Assembly (NCBI GenBank): GCA_031267815.1
Contig: JAIRYI010000083.1
Coordinates: 1-62,868 of the forward strand
Length of the DNA stretch: 62,868 nucleotides
Source of the DNA: Desulfarculales bacterium
Lineage (GTDB): Bacteria > Desulfobacterota > Desulfarculia > Desulfarculales > Desulfarculaceae
Reading direction: 5' to 3'
Below, one piece after another: positions 54,882-62,868 of this stretch. The stretch's first letter is position 1; each line of letters begins with the position of its first letter. A program made the translations under genes and the position numbers. The notes beneath the pieces were generated by a model. It did not search any database. It saw nothing but the letters and a program-made list of their open reading frames with translations, and was not told where the DNA came from.

Positions 54882-56183
54882 TTAAGTGTTTCTGGTGTCA
54901 AATACCCGTTTGGCTTTGCCTTCCGAACGTTGAATGGAACGGGGCGCCACCAGGCGCACCGCGACATGAATGCCGATGACTCCATGAATATGTTTTTCCA
55001 CCTTTTTAGCGATTTCCCGGATGATATCCTGGCCTTGTTCGTAAATATGGGCTTTGGCCTCCACATCAACGCTCAGGGCATCCAGATGCCCTTTTTTGCG
55101 GACGACAATTACATATTGCGGTTCCACTTCGGGGGTATCTAAAAGCAAGGATTCTATCTGGCTGGGGAAAACATTAACGCCGCTGATAATGAGCATATCA
55201 TCGGTACGGCCCATGATTTTTTTCATTTTGATCAGAGTGCGCCGGCAGTGGGGGCAGGGCTTCCTGTCCAGGGCGGAGATATCTCTGGTGCGATAGCGGA
55301 TAAGAGGCATGGCCTGGCGGGAGAGAGCGGTGAAAACCAATTCGCCGATTTCCCCGTAAGGCAGCGTTTCCTCGGTGACAGGATCTATTATTTCAGGATA
55401 AATGTGATCTTCATTGACATGCAGCCAGCCGTCATGGCTGTTACAGGTAAAAGACATGCCCGGTCCCATCATTTCGGTAAGGCCGTAAATATTGTGGGCG
55501 GTGATGCCCATGCGGGTTTCGATTTCCCGGCGCATTTCGTCGCTCCACGGTTCAGCTCCAAAGCAGCCGGTGCGGATTTTTAAAGGCGCTATGTCAATCC
55601 CCATTTCATTGGCTTTGTCGGCAATGGTCAGGGCGTAGGATGGAGTGCAGCACAGGCTGTCCACGCCCAGATCGCGCATCATGGTGACCTGGCGTTCGGT
55701 AATGCCGCTGGAAGTGGGGAGTACGGTACAGCCTACGGTTTCGCCTCCTCCGTGCAGCCCCAAGCCGCCGGTAAAGAGACCGTAGCCATAAGATACTTGA
55801 ATAATATCATTTTTGCCAATACCGCTGGCTGTGAGGGCGCGGGCGCAACATTCGCCCCAGTTGCTTACATCAGAACTGGTATAAGTACCGATAATAGGCC
55901 GTCCGGTGGTTCCGGAAGATGCCTGAATGCGGGTAATTTCACTCATGGGCAGAGCGCTCAGGCCAAACGGATAATTGTCTCGGAGGTCATTTTTAAGGGT
56001 AAAGGGCAGGCCGTTTAAATCGCTTAATTTTTTAAAATCACCGGGTTTAAATCCAATATGGTCGAATTTTTTCTTATAAAAAGGCACATTTTCATAGACC
56101 CGGTGCAGGTTTTCCCGCAAACGGGCCAACTGCCAGCTTTGCATCTGTTCCAGCTGCGCGGTTTCCACTTCTTTGTTCCACAT
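54882..56183 (-). CDS. paaK: Phenylacetate-CoA ligase
   Basis: A 433-residue adenylate-forming ligase of the PaaK type. S-S-G-T-T-G-R-P-I-I-G-T-Y-T is the ATP loop. Y-G-L-T-E-M-M-G-P-G and Y-R-T-R-D-I follow, and the C-terminal AMP-binding lid ends in R-S-E-G-K-A-K-R-V-F. It activates phenylacetate, or another arylacetate, to the CoA thioester. In anaerobes with IOR it is often used to recycle arylacetates from aromatic amino acids. It heads the pyrK-pyrD-pheS-pheT run. Confidence 0.94.
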   Translation of the reverse strand: MWNKEVETAQLEQMQSWQLARLRENLHRVYENVPFYKKKFDHIGFKPGDFKKLSDLNGLPFTLKNDLRDNYPFGLSALPMSEITRIQASSGTTGRPIIGTYTSSDVSNWGECCARALTASGIGKNDIIQVSYGYGLFTGGLGLHGGGETVGCTVLPTSSGITERQVTMMRDLGVDSLCCTPSYALTIADKANEMGIDIAPLKIRTGCFGAEPWSDEMRREIETRMGITAHNIYGLTEMMGPGMSFTCNSHDGWLHVNEDHIYPEIIDPVTEETLPYGEIGELVFTALSRQAMPLIRYRTRDISALDRKPCPHCRRTLIKMKKIMGRTDDMLIISGVNVFPSQIESLLLDTPEVEPQYVIVVRKKGHLDALSVDVEAKAHIYEQGQDIIREIAKKVEKHIHGVIGIHVAVRLVAPRSIQRSEGKAKRVFDTRNT

Positions 56184-56528
56184 AAGATCGCCCTTTCATA
56201 ACTGTCATTACTGGAATTTATTTAATAAAGCCCTTGAAAAATGATTTATAGAGAACCACTGTCGCCCTCAAGCGAAAATCCGGAGTCTGTTCTCGCCGCT
56301 GACGGACAAGGCCAGGCAATGTTCCCGGCTTTCAGAAGCCATCTCAAACCGTCTCAGAAATTGGAGCCATTTGAGTTAATATAGCGTAATTCTGCCCGCT
56401 GACAAGAGGCAGGGGAGTTTTAATTATCCTCTTGTGAATATGAGAACAGGCGGTTACACTATTGGGAAGCTGTTAGATGTAAATTTGAAGATCAGGATAA
56501 GTAACTCCCGAAAAGGTCAGCCATTATA
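56184..56528. other. Divergent intergenic region paaK / rhodanese
   Basis: 345 bases with no gene. An 8-bp inverted repeat, ACAAGAGG (56402-56409) with CCTCTTGT (56428-56435), could be an operator. A weak AAAGG lies before the rhodanese ATG. It presumably holds both outward promoters, but I cannot place them with confidence. Confidence 0.4.
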
Positions 56529-56996
56529 ATGTTAGGTCCTATCTTAAAACCATGTCTGGCTATTGTCATATTCGCAAGCGCAATGGCCATTGGCTATAAT
56601 TTGTTCATGCCAGGCGGCCTGCCTTTTTTACCCCCGGAAATCAGCCGGCCTCTGTGGCGGGAGATTGACGTCAGGGACGCTTTGCAAAAGGTAAAAGAAG
56701 GGGCTGTTCTCATCGACGCCAGATTGGCGGGAGATTTCAATGTCAAGCGGGTGCGCGGCGCGGTCAAGCTGCCTGTACAAGACCTGGATCATCTTTACGG
56801 ACTGCTGCAGAATTCTTTACGCAAAGCTCCGGCGGTCGTCATTTACGGCCATACTTTTTCCACCTTTCCCGCCGCCGCGGTAGGCCAATACCTGCGCGAG
56901 CGCGGGATTGAAAAAATATATGTAACCCACGCCAGGCTGGACGATTTGGAACAGGCGGGTTTTCCCATGCAGGAGCCCAAACGGAGGGCCGAATAA
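56529..56996 (+). CDS. Membrane-anchored rhodanese-like protein lacking the catalytic cysteine
   Basis: A 155-residue protein with one N-terminal membrane helix (about 8-28) and a periplasmic rhodanese fold: V-L-I-D-A-R-L-A-G-D-F and I-R-G-A-like V-R-G-A-V-K-L-P. At the active-site loop it reads A-V-V-I-Y-G107-H-T-F-S-T-F-P-A, so glycine stands where the catalytic cysteine should be. It is therefore probably not a sulfurtransferase but a binding or scaffold domain. The stop overlaps the next ATG by one base, coupling it to the MauE/DoxX-like protein. Confidence 0.8.
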   Translation: MLGPILKPCLAIVIFASAMAIGYNLFMPGGLPFLPPEISRPLWREIDVRDALQKVKEGAVLIDARLAGDFNVKRVRGAVKLPVQDLDHLYGLLQNSLRKAPAVVIYGHTFSTFPAAAVGQYLRERGIEKIYVTHARLDDLEQAGFPMQEPKRRAE

Positions 56997-57478
56997 TGCT
57001 TCTTGACATACTCTCTCTTTTATGCCGCCTGTTTGTAGGGTTTATATTTATTTATGCTTCTTATGATAAAATCATCAATCCGCAGGATTTTGCCCCTTTT
57101 GTCGCGCAATACGAAATCGCGCCTCTGTGGACGGTAAATTGGGGTAGCGCTGTTTTCGCCTGGACTGAATTCACGGTCAGCATCCTGCTTATTACAGGCT
57201 GGCAAATCCGCCCCGCCAGTTTTTTGGCTTCGTTAATGCTCGTTTTTTTTACCGGCCTCATGATATATGCCGGCATTACCGGCGCCGGCTTTGACTGCGG
57301 GTGTTTCCCGGGGGATGCCGGGCACCCGGCAGGGTATGACGCGGCGTTGCGGGATGCTATATTTTTAATTCCGGCTTTGCTGGTTTTTTTCCGTCCCGGA
57401 GAACGTTTCAGCATTGACGCCATGCGAACGCGGAAACATAAAAAAGACATATGGGTGCTTGATCTGAAAGATTTTTAG
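56996..57478 (+). CDS. MauE/DoxX-like four-helix membrane protein
   Basis: A 160-residue protein with four membrane helices. R-L-F-V-G-F-I-F-I-Y-A-S-Y-D-K-I-I-N-P in helix 1 and G-F-D-C-G-C-F after helix 3, followed by R-D-A-I-F-L-I-P, are typical of the MauE/DoxX family, which takes part in redox or disulfide chemistry at the membrane. The two nearby cysteines may be redox-active. It forms a pair with the preceding rhodanese-like protein. Confidence 0.83.
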   Translation: MLLDILSLLCRLFVGFIFIYASYDKIINPQDFAPFVAQYEIAPLWTVNWGSAVFAWTEFTVSILLITGWQIRPASFLASLMLVFFTGLMIYAGITGAGFDCGCFPGDAGHPAGYDAALRDAIFLIPALLVFFRPGERFSIDAMRTRKHKKDIWVLDLKDF

Positions 57479-57482
57479 AAAT

Positions 57483-57514
57483 TAGAGTTCATTTCATATA
57501 TGAAATGAACTCTA
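57483..57514. terminator. 32-bp perfect palindrome after the MauE/DoxX gene
   Basis: A perfect palindrome without spacer (halves 57483-57498 and 57499-57514) five bases after the stop, followed by TTCCTTCTTC and then a small GC hairpin around 57527-57543. Probably a terminator. The AT-stem plus GC-stem arrangement resembles the repeats near 13.7 kb. The 228-base gap to the next gene shows no gene. Confidence 0.6.
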
Positions 57515-57706
57515 GTTCCTTCTTCGCGCCCGCCGGAGGGCGGCTAGGAGTTCCGGCGTATAAAGGGCAAGCAGAGCCTGCCCGGATCTGACGGATGTGA
57601 CCAATGCTTTTGCTTGAAATCTATGCCGCCGGTTTCCCTTCTGATATTAACTGCTTATTTTGTTTATGCGGGCATTTGCCCGGCTAAGTGGCTGTAGCTG
57701 TCAATC

Positions 57707-58816
57707 ATGGATACAAGGCAATCTCTTCTGGAAGAAACCTGCGCTCGCTGCATCCAATGCGGCGCCTGCAAAGCGGTTTGTCCGGTTCATCTGAGCAGCA
57801 GACGGGAAGAGCATTCGCCGCGCGGCCGGCTCAATTTGTATCAGGCTCTGCTTCAGGGAAAAATATCTTTCCGGAAAAAAAATTTAGACCCATTGTGGCA
57901 GTGCCTGCTTTGCGGGCGCTGTCAGCGCAATTGTCCCAATCTTTTGCGGGTGACTGATGCCCTGAAACAGGGCCGGGCGGGATTACTGAAAAAAAATCCG
58001 GCCCTGGGACGTTTGTTAAGCCGCCTGCTCCTCAACCCCGCTTTGCCCGCTTTGGTCAAAAGTATCCCCGGAAAAGGGTTTTTAGATAAAGGCCTTAATC
58101 TGCGATGGCAGAAGTTGAAACGCCTGCCCCCGTTGCGTCCCCGGCCGCCTTCGCTGCGGCGGGTTAATTTTACCGGCCGTAAAAAAGTGGGATTGTTTTT
58201 AGGCTGTCTGGCCACATATGCCCGGCCCGGTTTGGCGGAAAAAGCCTTAGCTGTATTAAGGCGTTTAGATTATCAAGTGATACCCTTAAGCGGTTGCTGC
58301 GGGCTGGCCGCTTTAAGCGCCGGCCAGCATGAACCGGCCAGGCATGCCGCCCTAACATTGCGTGAAAATTGGCAAAAATATAACTTGGAAGGCATTGTGA
58401 CCCTTTGCACTTCTTGTACGCATACTCTGAGCCAGGAATACGCCCTCCTGCTGCCTGAATCAACGTTTCCGGAAATTATGGATATTAATTTTCTTTTGGC
58501 CTCCAACCCCCAACTGCTTGACCGCGCCGCTGTCATTACCCAGGCATATTTGCATCTTTCCTGCCATTTGCCGGAGGCGGAAACTCTGCATAAATGGTTG
58601 ATGTCATCCGGAATTAAGTTGACTGTTATAGATCATTGCTGCGGCGGGGGAGGTCTGCTGCCCTTTAACAGCCCGCAATTAAGCCGGAGCATTGCTCCCC
58701 GGCTGCCTGATTCCCGCCGGCCCGTTCTGGTTACTTGCAGCGGCTGTTATCTGCAATGGCTGCAAATTCATGACGGCCCGGTAATTCACCCCTTGGAAAC
58801 ACTTTCTATTGTATAA
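57707..58816 (+). CDS. GlcF-like heterodisulfide-reductase-type Fe-S protein
   Basis: A 369-residue protein: two 4Fe-4S ferredoxin sets (C15/18/21/25 and C66/69/72/76) and two CCG domains (S-G-C-C-G-L with T-S-C-T-H, and C-C-G-G-G-G with C-S-G-C). This is the layout of glycolate or lactate oxidase iron-sulfur subunits (GlcF, LldE) and HdrD-type electron carriers. No flavin dehydrogenase partner is next to it, so the donor is unknown. It probably serves electron transfer from an organic-acid oxidase at the membrane inner face. Confidence 0.88.
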   Translation: MDTRQSLLEETCARCIQCGACKAVCPVHLSSRREEHSPRGRLNLYQALLQGKISFRKKNLDPLWQCLLCGRCQRNCPNLLRVTDALKQGRAGLLKKNPALGRLLSRLLLNPALPALVKSIPGKGFLDKGLNLRWQKLKRLPPLRPRPPSLRRVNFTGRKKVGLFLGCLATYARPGLAEKALAVLRRLDYQVIPLSGCCGLAALSAGQHEPARHAALTLRENWQKYNLEGIVTLCTSCTHTLSQEYALLLPESTFPEIMDINFLLASNPQLLDRAAVITQAYLHLSCHLPEAETLHKWLMSSGIKLTVIDHCCGGGGLLPFNSPQLSRSIAPRLPDSRRPVLVTCSGCYLQWLQIHDGPVIHPLETLSIV

Positions 58817-58835
58817 AAAATACTCTATATTTTGC

Positions 58836-58856
58836 GTAACTGGGTAGTTTAGTTAC
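58836..58856 (+). promoter_or_regulatory. Putative activator-binding inverted repeat upstream of the sigma-54 promoter
   Basis: GTAACT (58836-58841) and AGTTAC (58851-58856) form a perfect inverted repeat with a nine-base spacer. It lies about 100 bases before the expected transcription start, the usual place for a sigma-54 enhancer-binding protein. The ZraR-like regulator encoded nearby is the natural candidate. Confidence 0.5.
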
Positions 58857-58920
58857 AATACGGTAAGATATTTAATCTCATATATTATATAACTACTTAT
58901 AATAATTTCAAAAAATAATT

Positions 58921-58936
58921 TGGCACAAATAATGCT
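58921..58936 (+). promoter_or_regulatory. Sigma-54 promoter of the zraP-like gene
   Basis: TGGCAC at 58921-58926 and TGCT at 58933-58936. The GG (-24) and GC (-12) pairs have exactly ten bases between them, matching the TGGCAC-N5-TTGCT consensus at nearly every key base. Transcription would begin near 58947. A 9-bp inverted repeat (58941-58949 with 58963-58971) lies just after. Confidence 0.8.
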
Positions 58937-59002
58937 TTATATTTAAGCGTAAAAATCAGGCGCGCTTAAATTTAGAGTGTCTTTCAAGAAAGGATTAGAG
59001 TA

Positions 59003-59449
59003 ATGATTAAAAACGTTGCCTTAACCGTTGCTGCCTTCTCTTTGGTGATGATCTTGGGGACTGCCGCGGTAGCTGGGAACGGTAATTTGATCCCAGGAGA
59101 CAGGGGAAAATTGAATCGGGAACAAATAGACGAACGGCGCGCGCTCTATGCTCAGTATATGCAGCAAACTTTGGAAACGCGTAGCCAGCTGGCTCTTAAA
59201 AGAGAACAGTTATCGACTTTATATGCTCAACCCAGTCCGGACCTGACGCAGATTAAGTCCCTCCAGGATGAAATTATTGATTTACAGGCAAATCTGGCTC
59301 ATCAGGCCAACAGTTACCGCGGCGATTTTGCGTATGACAGCTATGGCTACGGACACCATAACCGTTACTTGTCGGGAAGCGGCGGTTACAGACATCATCA
59401 GGCTTGGGGCGACCGGGGTTACGGGTTGTGTCCGCGCGCCGGCTGGTAA
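59003..59449 (+). CDS. ZraP/CpxP-like periplasmic metal and stress protein
   Basis: A 148-residue protein with signal peptide (cleavage after A-V-A near residue 24). The mature part has the ZraP helical hairpin (L-Y-A-Q-Y-M-Q-Q-T-L-E-T-R-S and L-K-R-E-Q-L-S-T-L-Y-A) and ends in a histidine-, glycine- and tyrosine-rich tail (Y-G-H-H-N-R, Y-R-H-H-Q) able to bind zinc or copper. ZraP is a zinc-binding chaperone that represses the ZraSR system. AAAGGA stands before the ATG. It is driven by the sigma-54 promoter upstream. Confidence 0.83.
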   Translation: MIKNVALTVAAFSLVMILGTAAVAGNGNLIPGDRGKLNREQIDERRALYAQYMQQTLETRSQLALKREQLSTLYAQPSPDLTQIKSLQDEIIDLQANLAHQANSYRGDFAYDSYGYGHHNRYLSGSGGYRHHQAWGDRGYGLCPRAGW

Positions 59450-59522
59450 TAGTTGCGGTTGAAATTAATAAGCCTACCCAATGAGAAGAGTACCTCCATT
59501 CAACTGACTCTCTCACTCCTTA

Positions 59523-59551
59523 GCACCCTTAGAGATTTTCTCTAAGGGTGC
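59523..59551 (+). promoter_or_regulatory. 13-bp hairpin covering the ribosome-binding site of the kinase gene
   Basis: GCACCCTTAGAGA (59523-59535) pairs with TCTCTAAGGGTGC (59539-59551) around a three-base loop. The right arm contains AAGGG, nine bases before the GTG start, so the hairpin would hide the ribosome-binding site and also act as a partial terminator between zraP and the kinase. This would keep kinase levels low. Confidence 0.5.
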
Positions 59552-59557
59552 AACCTT

Positions 59558-61093
59558 GTGATAATTATGCAGGAACAAAACGACCAAGGCAATCATAGCT
59601 GGCTTTCATGGACAACTATGATGCTTGGGGGCATGTTGGTGCTTTTCTTGCTGGTATTAAGTATAAGCACTATGGATCGTCTCAACCGCACCAGAGAACT
59701 TATGCTGGATTCATTGGTTTTAAAAAGCAATCTGGTGGTTGAATATCTGGAAAGCGCTGCCAGGGCCAGCCTGCGCGGCGGTAATGCCAGGATAGTCATG
59801 CTCTCTGACATGTTTCAGGAAATATATAATCAGGCTCAATTACTCTCCTTGACCATAATTGATCAGGAAAAGCGGGTTCTGGTGAATTTTACTAAAAGCG
59901 ATACTGATCCGGAATCTCTTCTGGCCCGTATCGGTGAAGATGAATGGCTGGCTTTAGAAGAAAACGGTTATTTTACAGTCAATATTGACAGTAACCTGCT
60001 ATTGGGAAAGACTTTTGAGCCGTTCCGTCACGGCCGCCGCCCATCCTTATCTTCCTCTGCCAACAGGTCAGGACATCATCAGCGAGATGGAGAAAGGTTG
60101 AATTATGAACAGAGCGATAACATTTCCAATGAGCAGGCCGGGCCGGAGCAGAGCCTTAATCATTTGACGTCGGCTGGGGAAGGCATGGTAAAGCTGTGTT
60201 CTTTCTTGCTGCATGAACCGGCCAAGCTTTATGCTCTGATAGAAGTGTCTAATTATGAAATTCATCAGCAAATAAAGAGAGATATGTACGGCACCATATT
60301 GATGGCGCTGATAATTTTCGCCGGATGCGCCATGCTGGCCATACTGCTTACCTGGTTGGTGCGTAACCGCAATTTGGAAATGCAAAATATGCGCAGGGTT
60401 ATAGCGCGTAATAAACACCTGGCGGCAGTGGGCCAGCTGGCCGGGACCGTGGCCCATGAAATACGCAATCCTCTTTCCAGTTTACGCGGGCTGGTGCAGC
60501 TTATGGCCAAAAATATGCCCTCAGAGAGTAAAGAGGCTAATTATGCCAAGGTGGCGGTGGACGAAGTGGACAGGTTGGAGCGGGTGGTATCCAGTCTGCT
60601 CAATTATACCCGGCCGCGTACGCCTCGTTTTCTGGCTCTGGATCTTGCTGAAAATATCGGCAGCGTACTGCAGTTTGTCCAGGATGATACCAAAGCCAGA
60701 GAAGTAAAATTACACTTTGATATTCCCCAGGGATTGCCCTCGGTCGAAGCTGATCCGGATTTATTGCGTCAGGTATTGTTAAATCTTATAATTAACGCAT
60801 TGGAGGCTATTAACGGCGCCGGCAATATCTGGATAAGCGCGGAAACGGTTGATGAAAACGGGTATGTGCTTATAAGAGTTAAAGATGACGGCCCGGGCCT
60901 GCCCAAGAAGGAAGATATTTTTGACCCATTTTTCAGTACCAAAGCTCAGGGAAGCGGTTTAGGTTTGGCCATTGCCCAACAGATAGTTACATCTCACCAA
61001 GGCAGTTTGCTGGCACGCAACAGCGAAGAGGGCGGCGCAATTCTGGAATTAAAATTGAAAGCTGTAAATGAACGCGACCATACTGGTTATTGA
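59558..61093 (+). CDS. ZraS-like sensor histidine kinase
   Basis: A 511-residue kinase with two membrane helices (about 22-42 and 246-266) and a periplasmic domain rich in histidine and polar residues (F-R-H-G-R-R-P near 155, R-S-G-H-H-Q-R-D). Then HisKA with H300 (G-T-V-A-H-E-I-R-N-P-L-S-S-L), and HATPase_c with N-L-I-I-N-A-L and G-S-G-L-G-L-A. This is the NtrB/ZraS class that pairs with sigma-54 regulators. I take GTG 59558 as start (AAGGG upstream); an ATG at 59567 is close. The 3' end overlaps the regulator gene by 26 bases. Confidence 0.87.
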   Translation: MIIMQEQNDQGNHSWLSWTTMMLGGMLVLFLLVLSISTMDRLNRTRELMLDSLVLKSNLVVEYLESAARASLRGGNARIVMLSDMFQEIYNQAQLLSLTIIDQEKRVLVNFTKSDTDPESLLARIGEDEWLALEENGYFTVNIDSNLLLGKTFEPFRHGRRPSLSSSANRSGHHQRDGERLNYEQSDNISNEQAGPEQSLNHLTSAGEGMVKLCSFLLHEPAKLYALIEVSNYEIHQQIKRDMYGTILMALIIFAGCAMLAILLTWLVRNRNLEMQNMRRVIARNKHLAAVGQLAGTVAHEIRNPLSSLRGLVQLMAKNMPSESKEANYAKVAVDEVDRLERVVSSLLNYTRPRTPRFLALDLAENIGSVLQFVQDDTKAREVKLHFDIPQGLPSVEADPDLLRQVLLNLIINALEAINGAGNIWISAETVDENGYVLIRVKDDGPGLPKKEDIFDPFFSTKAQGSGLGLAIAQQIVTSHQGSLLARNSEEGGAILELKLKAVNERDHTGY

Positions 61094-62423
61094 TGACGAA
61101 AAAGCTCACCGCTTCATGTTGCGCGCCTATTTGGAGGATGCCGGTTATGAAGTGCTGGAAGCCTGTGACGGTCTGGAAGCCTTGGAGAGGCTGTCTTCCC
61201 ACCCGGTTGATCTGGCTCTGTTGGATATTCTTATGCCCCGTCTGGACGGTATGCAGGCCTTGCCCCGCATGCTTTCCCAAGCGCCTAATTTGCCAATAAT
61301 CATAATGACCGCATACAGCAGTTTGGAGAGCGCGGTGAGCGCGCTCAAAATGGGGGCCAATGATTATCTGGCCAAGCCATTGGATATGGAAGAGTTGCTG
61401 CTTAAAATAGCCCGCAGCCTTAAAGAAAGCCATCTGAGCCAACAGGTGGCCAACCAGGCCCAGCGGCTGGGGGAAATGTTTAATTTTTCGGCGTTGCTCG
61501 GTCAGAGCCAGCCTATTCTGCGCCTGAAAGAATTGCTGGCTCAAGTCGCCGGCAGTCAGGCTTTGGTGCTTATTACCGGTGAGAGCGGAACAGGCAAGGA
61601 AGTGGCGGCTCAGATCCTGCATCAGAATTCCAGCCGCAAAGATTTGCCTTTGGTCAAGATAAACTGTGCCGCCCTGCCGGAACAGCTTTTGGAATCTGAA
61701 CTGTTCGGTCATGAAAAAGGAGCTTTTACCGGAGCCTTACAGCGTCATCAGGGACGCTTTCAGGCTGCCGGCGATGGAACTATTTTCCTGGATGAAGTAG
61801 GGGAGATGCCTCTCAGCACTCAAGTAAAGCTTTTGCGGTTTTTGCAGGAAGGTGAATTTACACCCGTGGGCTCAACCAAAACCTGCTATTCCAAAGCCAG
61901 AGTGATTGCGGCCACTAATCGTAATTTACAGGAAGCGGTGATTTCAGGCGCGTTTCGGGAAGATTTATATTATCGCCTCAATGTGGTCAACATCCATTTG
62001 CCGCCCTTGCGGGAACGGGGAGAAGACAGTTTACTGCTGGCGGAAAAATTTCTTCAGGACAGTTGCGCAAAAAACCGGCGCCTTTTATCCGGTTTCAGTA
62101 AACAGGCCCAGCAACGTATTCTGAATTACCACTGGCCCGGTAATGTACGTGAACTCAATAACGCGGTGGAAAGAGCGGTGGTGTTATGTAAAGGCCCTCT
62201 GGTTGAAGAGCATGATCTGCCTTCCGCTATGCTGTCTGCTTCCGGTTTTTCGGAAAACTGTAATCATGATTTGAAACCGGGCATGACGCTGCAGGAAATG
62301 GAACGTTGCCTGATTATTGCCACCTTGGAATCAACCGGCCAAAACCGCACCCAGGCCGCTCTTATGCTGGGTATTACCCGCAAAACTCTGCATAATAAAA
62401 TTAAAGAGTACGGATTGGTCTGA
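61068..62423 (+). CDS. ZraR-like sigma-54-dependent response regulator
   Basis: A 451-residue NtrC-family regulator: receiver with acceptor D53 (L-L-D-I-L-M-P-R-L-D-G), AAA+ domain with G-E-S-G-T-G-K-E Walker A, the sigma-54 contact loop G218-A-F-T-G-A223, and a Fis-type helix-turn-helix at the end (R-T-Q-A-A-L-M-L-G-I-T-R-K-T-L). Probably phosphorylated by the preceding kinase, whose gene it overlaps. It should activate the sigma-54 promoter before the zraP-like gene. Confidence 0.92.
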   Translation: MNATILVIDDEKAHRFMLRAYLEDAGYEVLEACDGLEALERLSSHPVDLALLDILMPRLDGMQALPRMLSQAPNLPIIIMTAYSSLESAVSALKMGANDYLAKPLDMEELLLKIARSLKESHLSQQVANQAQRLGEMFNFSALLGQSQPILRLKELLAQVAGSQALVLITGESGTGKEVAAQILHQNSSRKDLPLVKINCAALPEQLLESELFGHEKGAFTGALQRHQGRFQAAGDGTIFLDEVGEMPLSTQVKLLRFLQEGEFTPVGSTKTCYSKARVIAATNRNLQEAVISGAFREDLYYRLNVVNIHLPPLRERGEDSLLLAEKFLQDSCAKNRRLLSGFSKQAQQRILNYHWPGNVRELNNAVERAVVLCKGPLVEEHDLPSAMLSASGFSENCNHDLKPGMTLQEMERCLIIATLESTGQNRTQAALMLGITRKTLHNKIKEYGLV

Positions 62424-62628
62424 AAGTTGTTTCCCAGCCGTCATGAAACGGCTTAACGCCGGCTTCCAGGCTTTGATGGGCATGGTCTGCCTGGGTGAGG
62501 CATGTTTTTAACCCAAGTTTAACATTTATAAAAATTTTACATTAAAAATCAATAGGTTACAATATCGTTAGGCACTACATTCCTCTGAAATAGCAATTTT
62601 ATATTTTTTTATTCCTCCAGGGTCATGG

Positions 62629-62868
62629 TTAAGTTGCAATGCGTTGTATATGCGTAGCTGACCATCTTCCGCAGTCGTTGCTTTGCGGATAATGCAACGC
62701 ATACCCGTTACGTTGACGAAAGCTTGCGGTTATGCGTTGCTGAGAGGATAGGTTTGTCCGCAGGCTGTTCCAGCTGTCATGAATGCCATGTTCCCGCAAT
62801 TTCATGCGCAGCATCTGCACACACTGATAGGCCAAAACGCTTATCAGGATATGACCTTCCGAGCGGGT
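62629..62868 (-). CDS. IS transposase, C-terminal part (runs off the window)
   Basis: The last 79 codons of a transposase, open to the window edge. G-H-I-L-I-S-V-L-A-Y-Q-C-V-Q-M-L, H-G-I-H-D-S-W-N-S-L-R and Q-Q-R-I-T-A-S-F-R resemble the C-terminus of IS1634/IS4-type DDE transposases. The catalytic part lies beyond the window. The IS end is probably within about 60 bases left of the stop, but I cannot identify its inverted repeat from one side. The 205 bases between the regulator and this gene show no gene. Confidence 0.7.
   Translation of the reverse strand, partial: TRSEGHILISVLAYQCVQMLRMKLREHGIHDSWNSLRTNLSSQQRITASFRQRNGYALHYPQSNDCGRWSATHIQRIAT

Overview
The window looks like chromosomal DNA from a Gram-negative anaerobe, most likely a Desulfobacterota (deltaproteobacterial) lineage. 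The envelope genes (WaaG-like LPS glycosyltransferase, periplasmic sensor domains, ZraP-like protein, MscS, DedA) indicate a Gram-negative. Indolepyruvate:ferredoxin oxidoreductase, a class 1B dihydroorotate dehydrogenase with its PyrK flavin/iron-sulfur subunit, and several Fe-S proteins suggest anaerobic life. A complete GAK-type gene cluster and archaeal-type phosphoglycerate mutase fit the deltaproteobacteria. The lineage call is inference; no rRNA is present.

Left edge (1-3404): an AT-rich accessory patch ends beside an initiator tRNA-Met gene. It holds a two-gene unit (a small protein with an N-terminal F-V-T-N-S-S-S-T motif, then an unusual radical SAM/SPASM-like enzyme) and a graveyard of toxin-antitoxin remnants: a frameshifted Phd/YefM antitoxin with a truncated ParE/RelE toxin, a Fic fragment, a DUF3791-like gene, a HigA-like scrap, and a hicB broken by one in-frame TAG.

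Core blocks (3463-27481): WaaG-like glycosyltransferase, a BvgS-like hybrid kinase, iorBA, recO, terC, pgpA, two copies of a multi-hairpin repeat, an amidohydrolase, mscS, apgM, a YbgC-type thioesterase, gyrA, gpsA, a divergent biotin carboxylase, a Cache-domain hybrid kinase and a DedA protein.

Surface-modification cassette (27568-31281, minus strand): SxtJ-like, DUF5989, NodU/CmcH carbamoyltransferase and SGNH hydrolase. The SxtJ-like gene carries an 18-base G/C homopolymer just after its start codon, which is a likely on/off phase-variation switch.

GAK cluster (31565-39471, minus strand): transcribed as CorA, PHP-like hydrolase, amphi-Trp protein, PhoU-kinase fusion, ATP-grasp, HprK-related kinase, CofD-related protein and a second amphi-Trp protein. 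A good PhoB-type promoter (7-4-7 direct repeats, 10 bp, then a -10 box) lies directly before corA, so the whole system may answer to phosphate. This is the strongest candidate here for an uncharacterised biological system. A P1B metal ATPase with a small membrane partner follows upstream.

Iron-uptake locus (42523-49597, plus strand): periplasmic nitroreductase-like protein, FTR1 permease, P19/Tp34 protein, a small membrane protein, a DUF2318 Fe-S membrane protein, two FtsX-like permeases and an ATPase. This is the Campylobacter P19 / E. coli FetMP type of system.

Right part (49609-62868): paaK-pyrK-pyrD-pheS-pheT on the minus strand; a cysteine-less rhodanese with a MauE/DoxX protein; a GlcF-like Fe-S protein; then a self-contained ZraP-ZraS-ZraR-like envelope-stress module with a near-perfect sigma-54 promoter and an upstream activator-type inverted repeat. 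The window ends inside an IS transposase gene.
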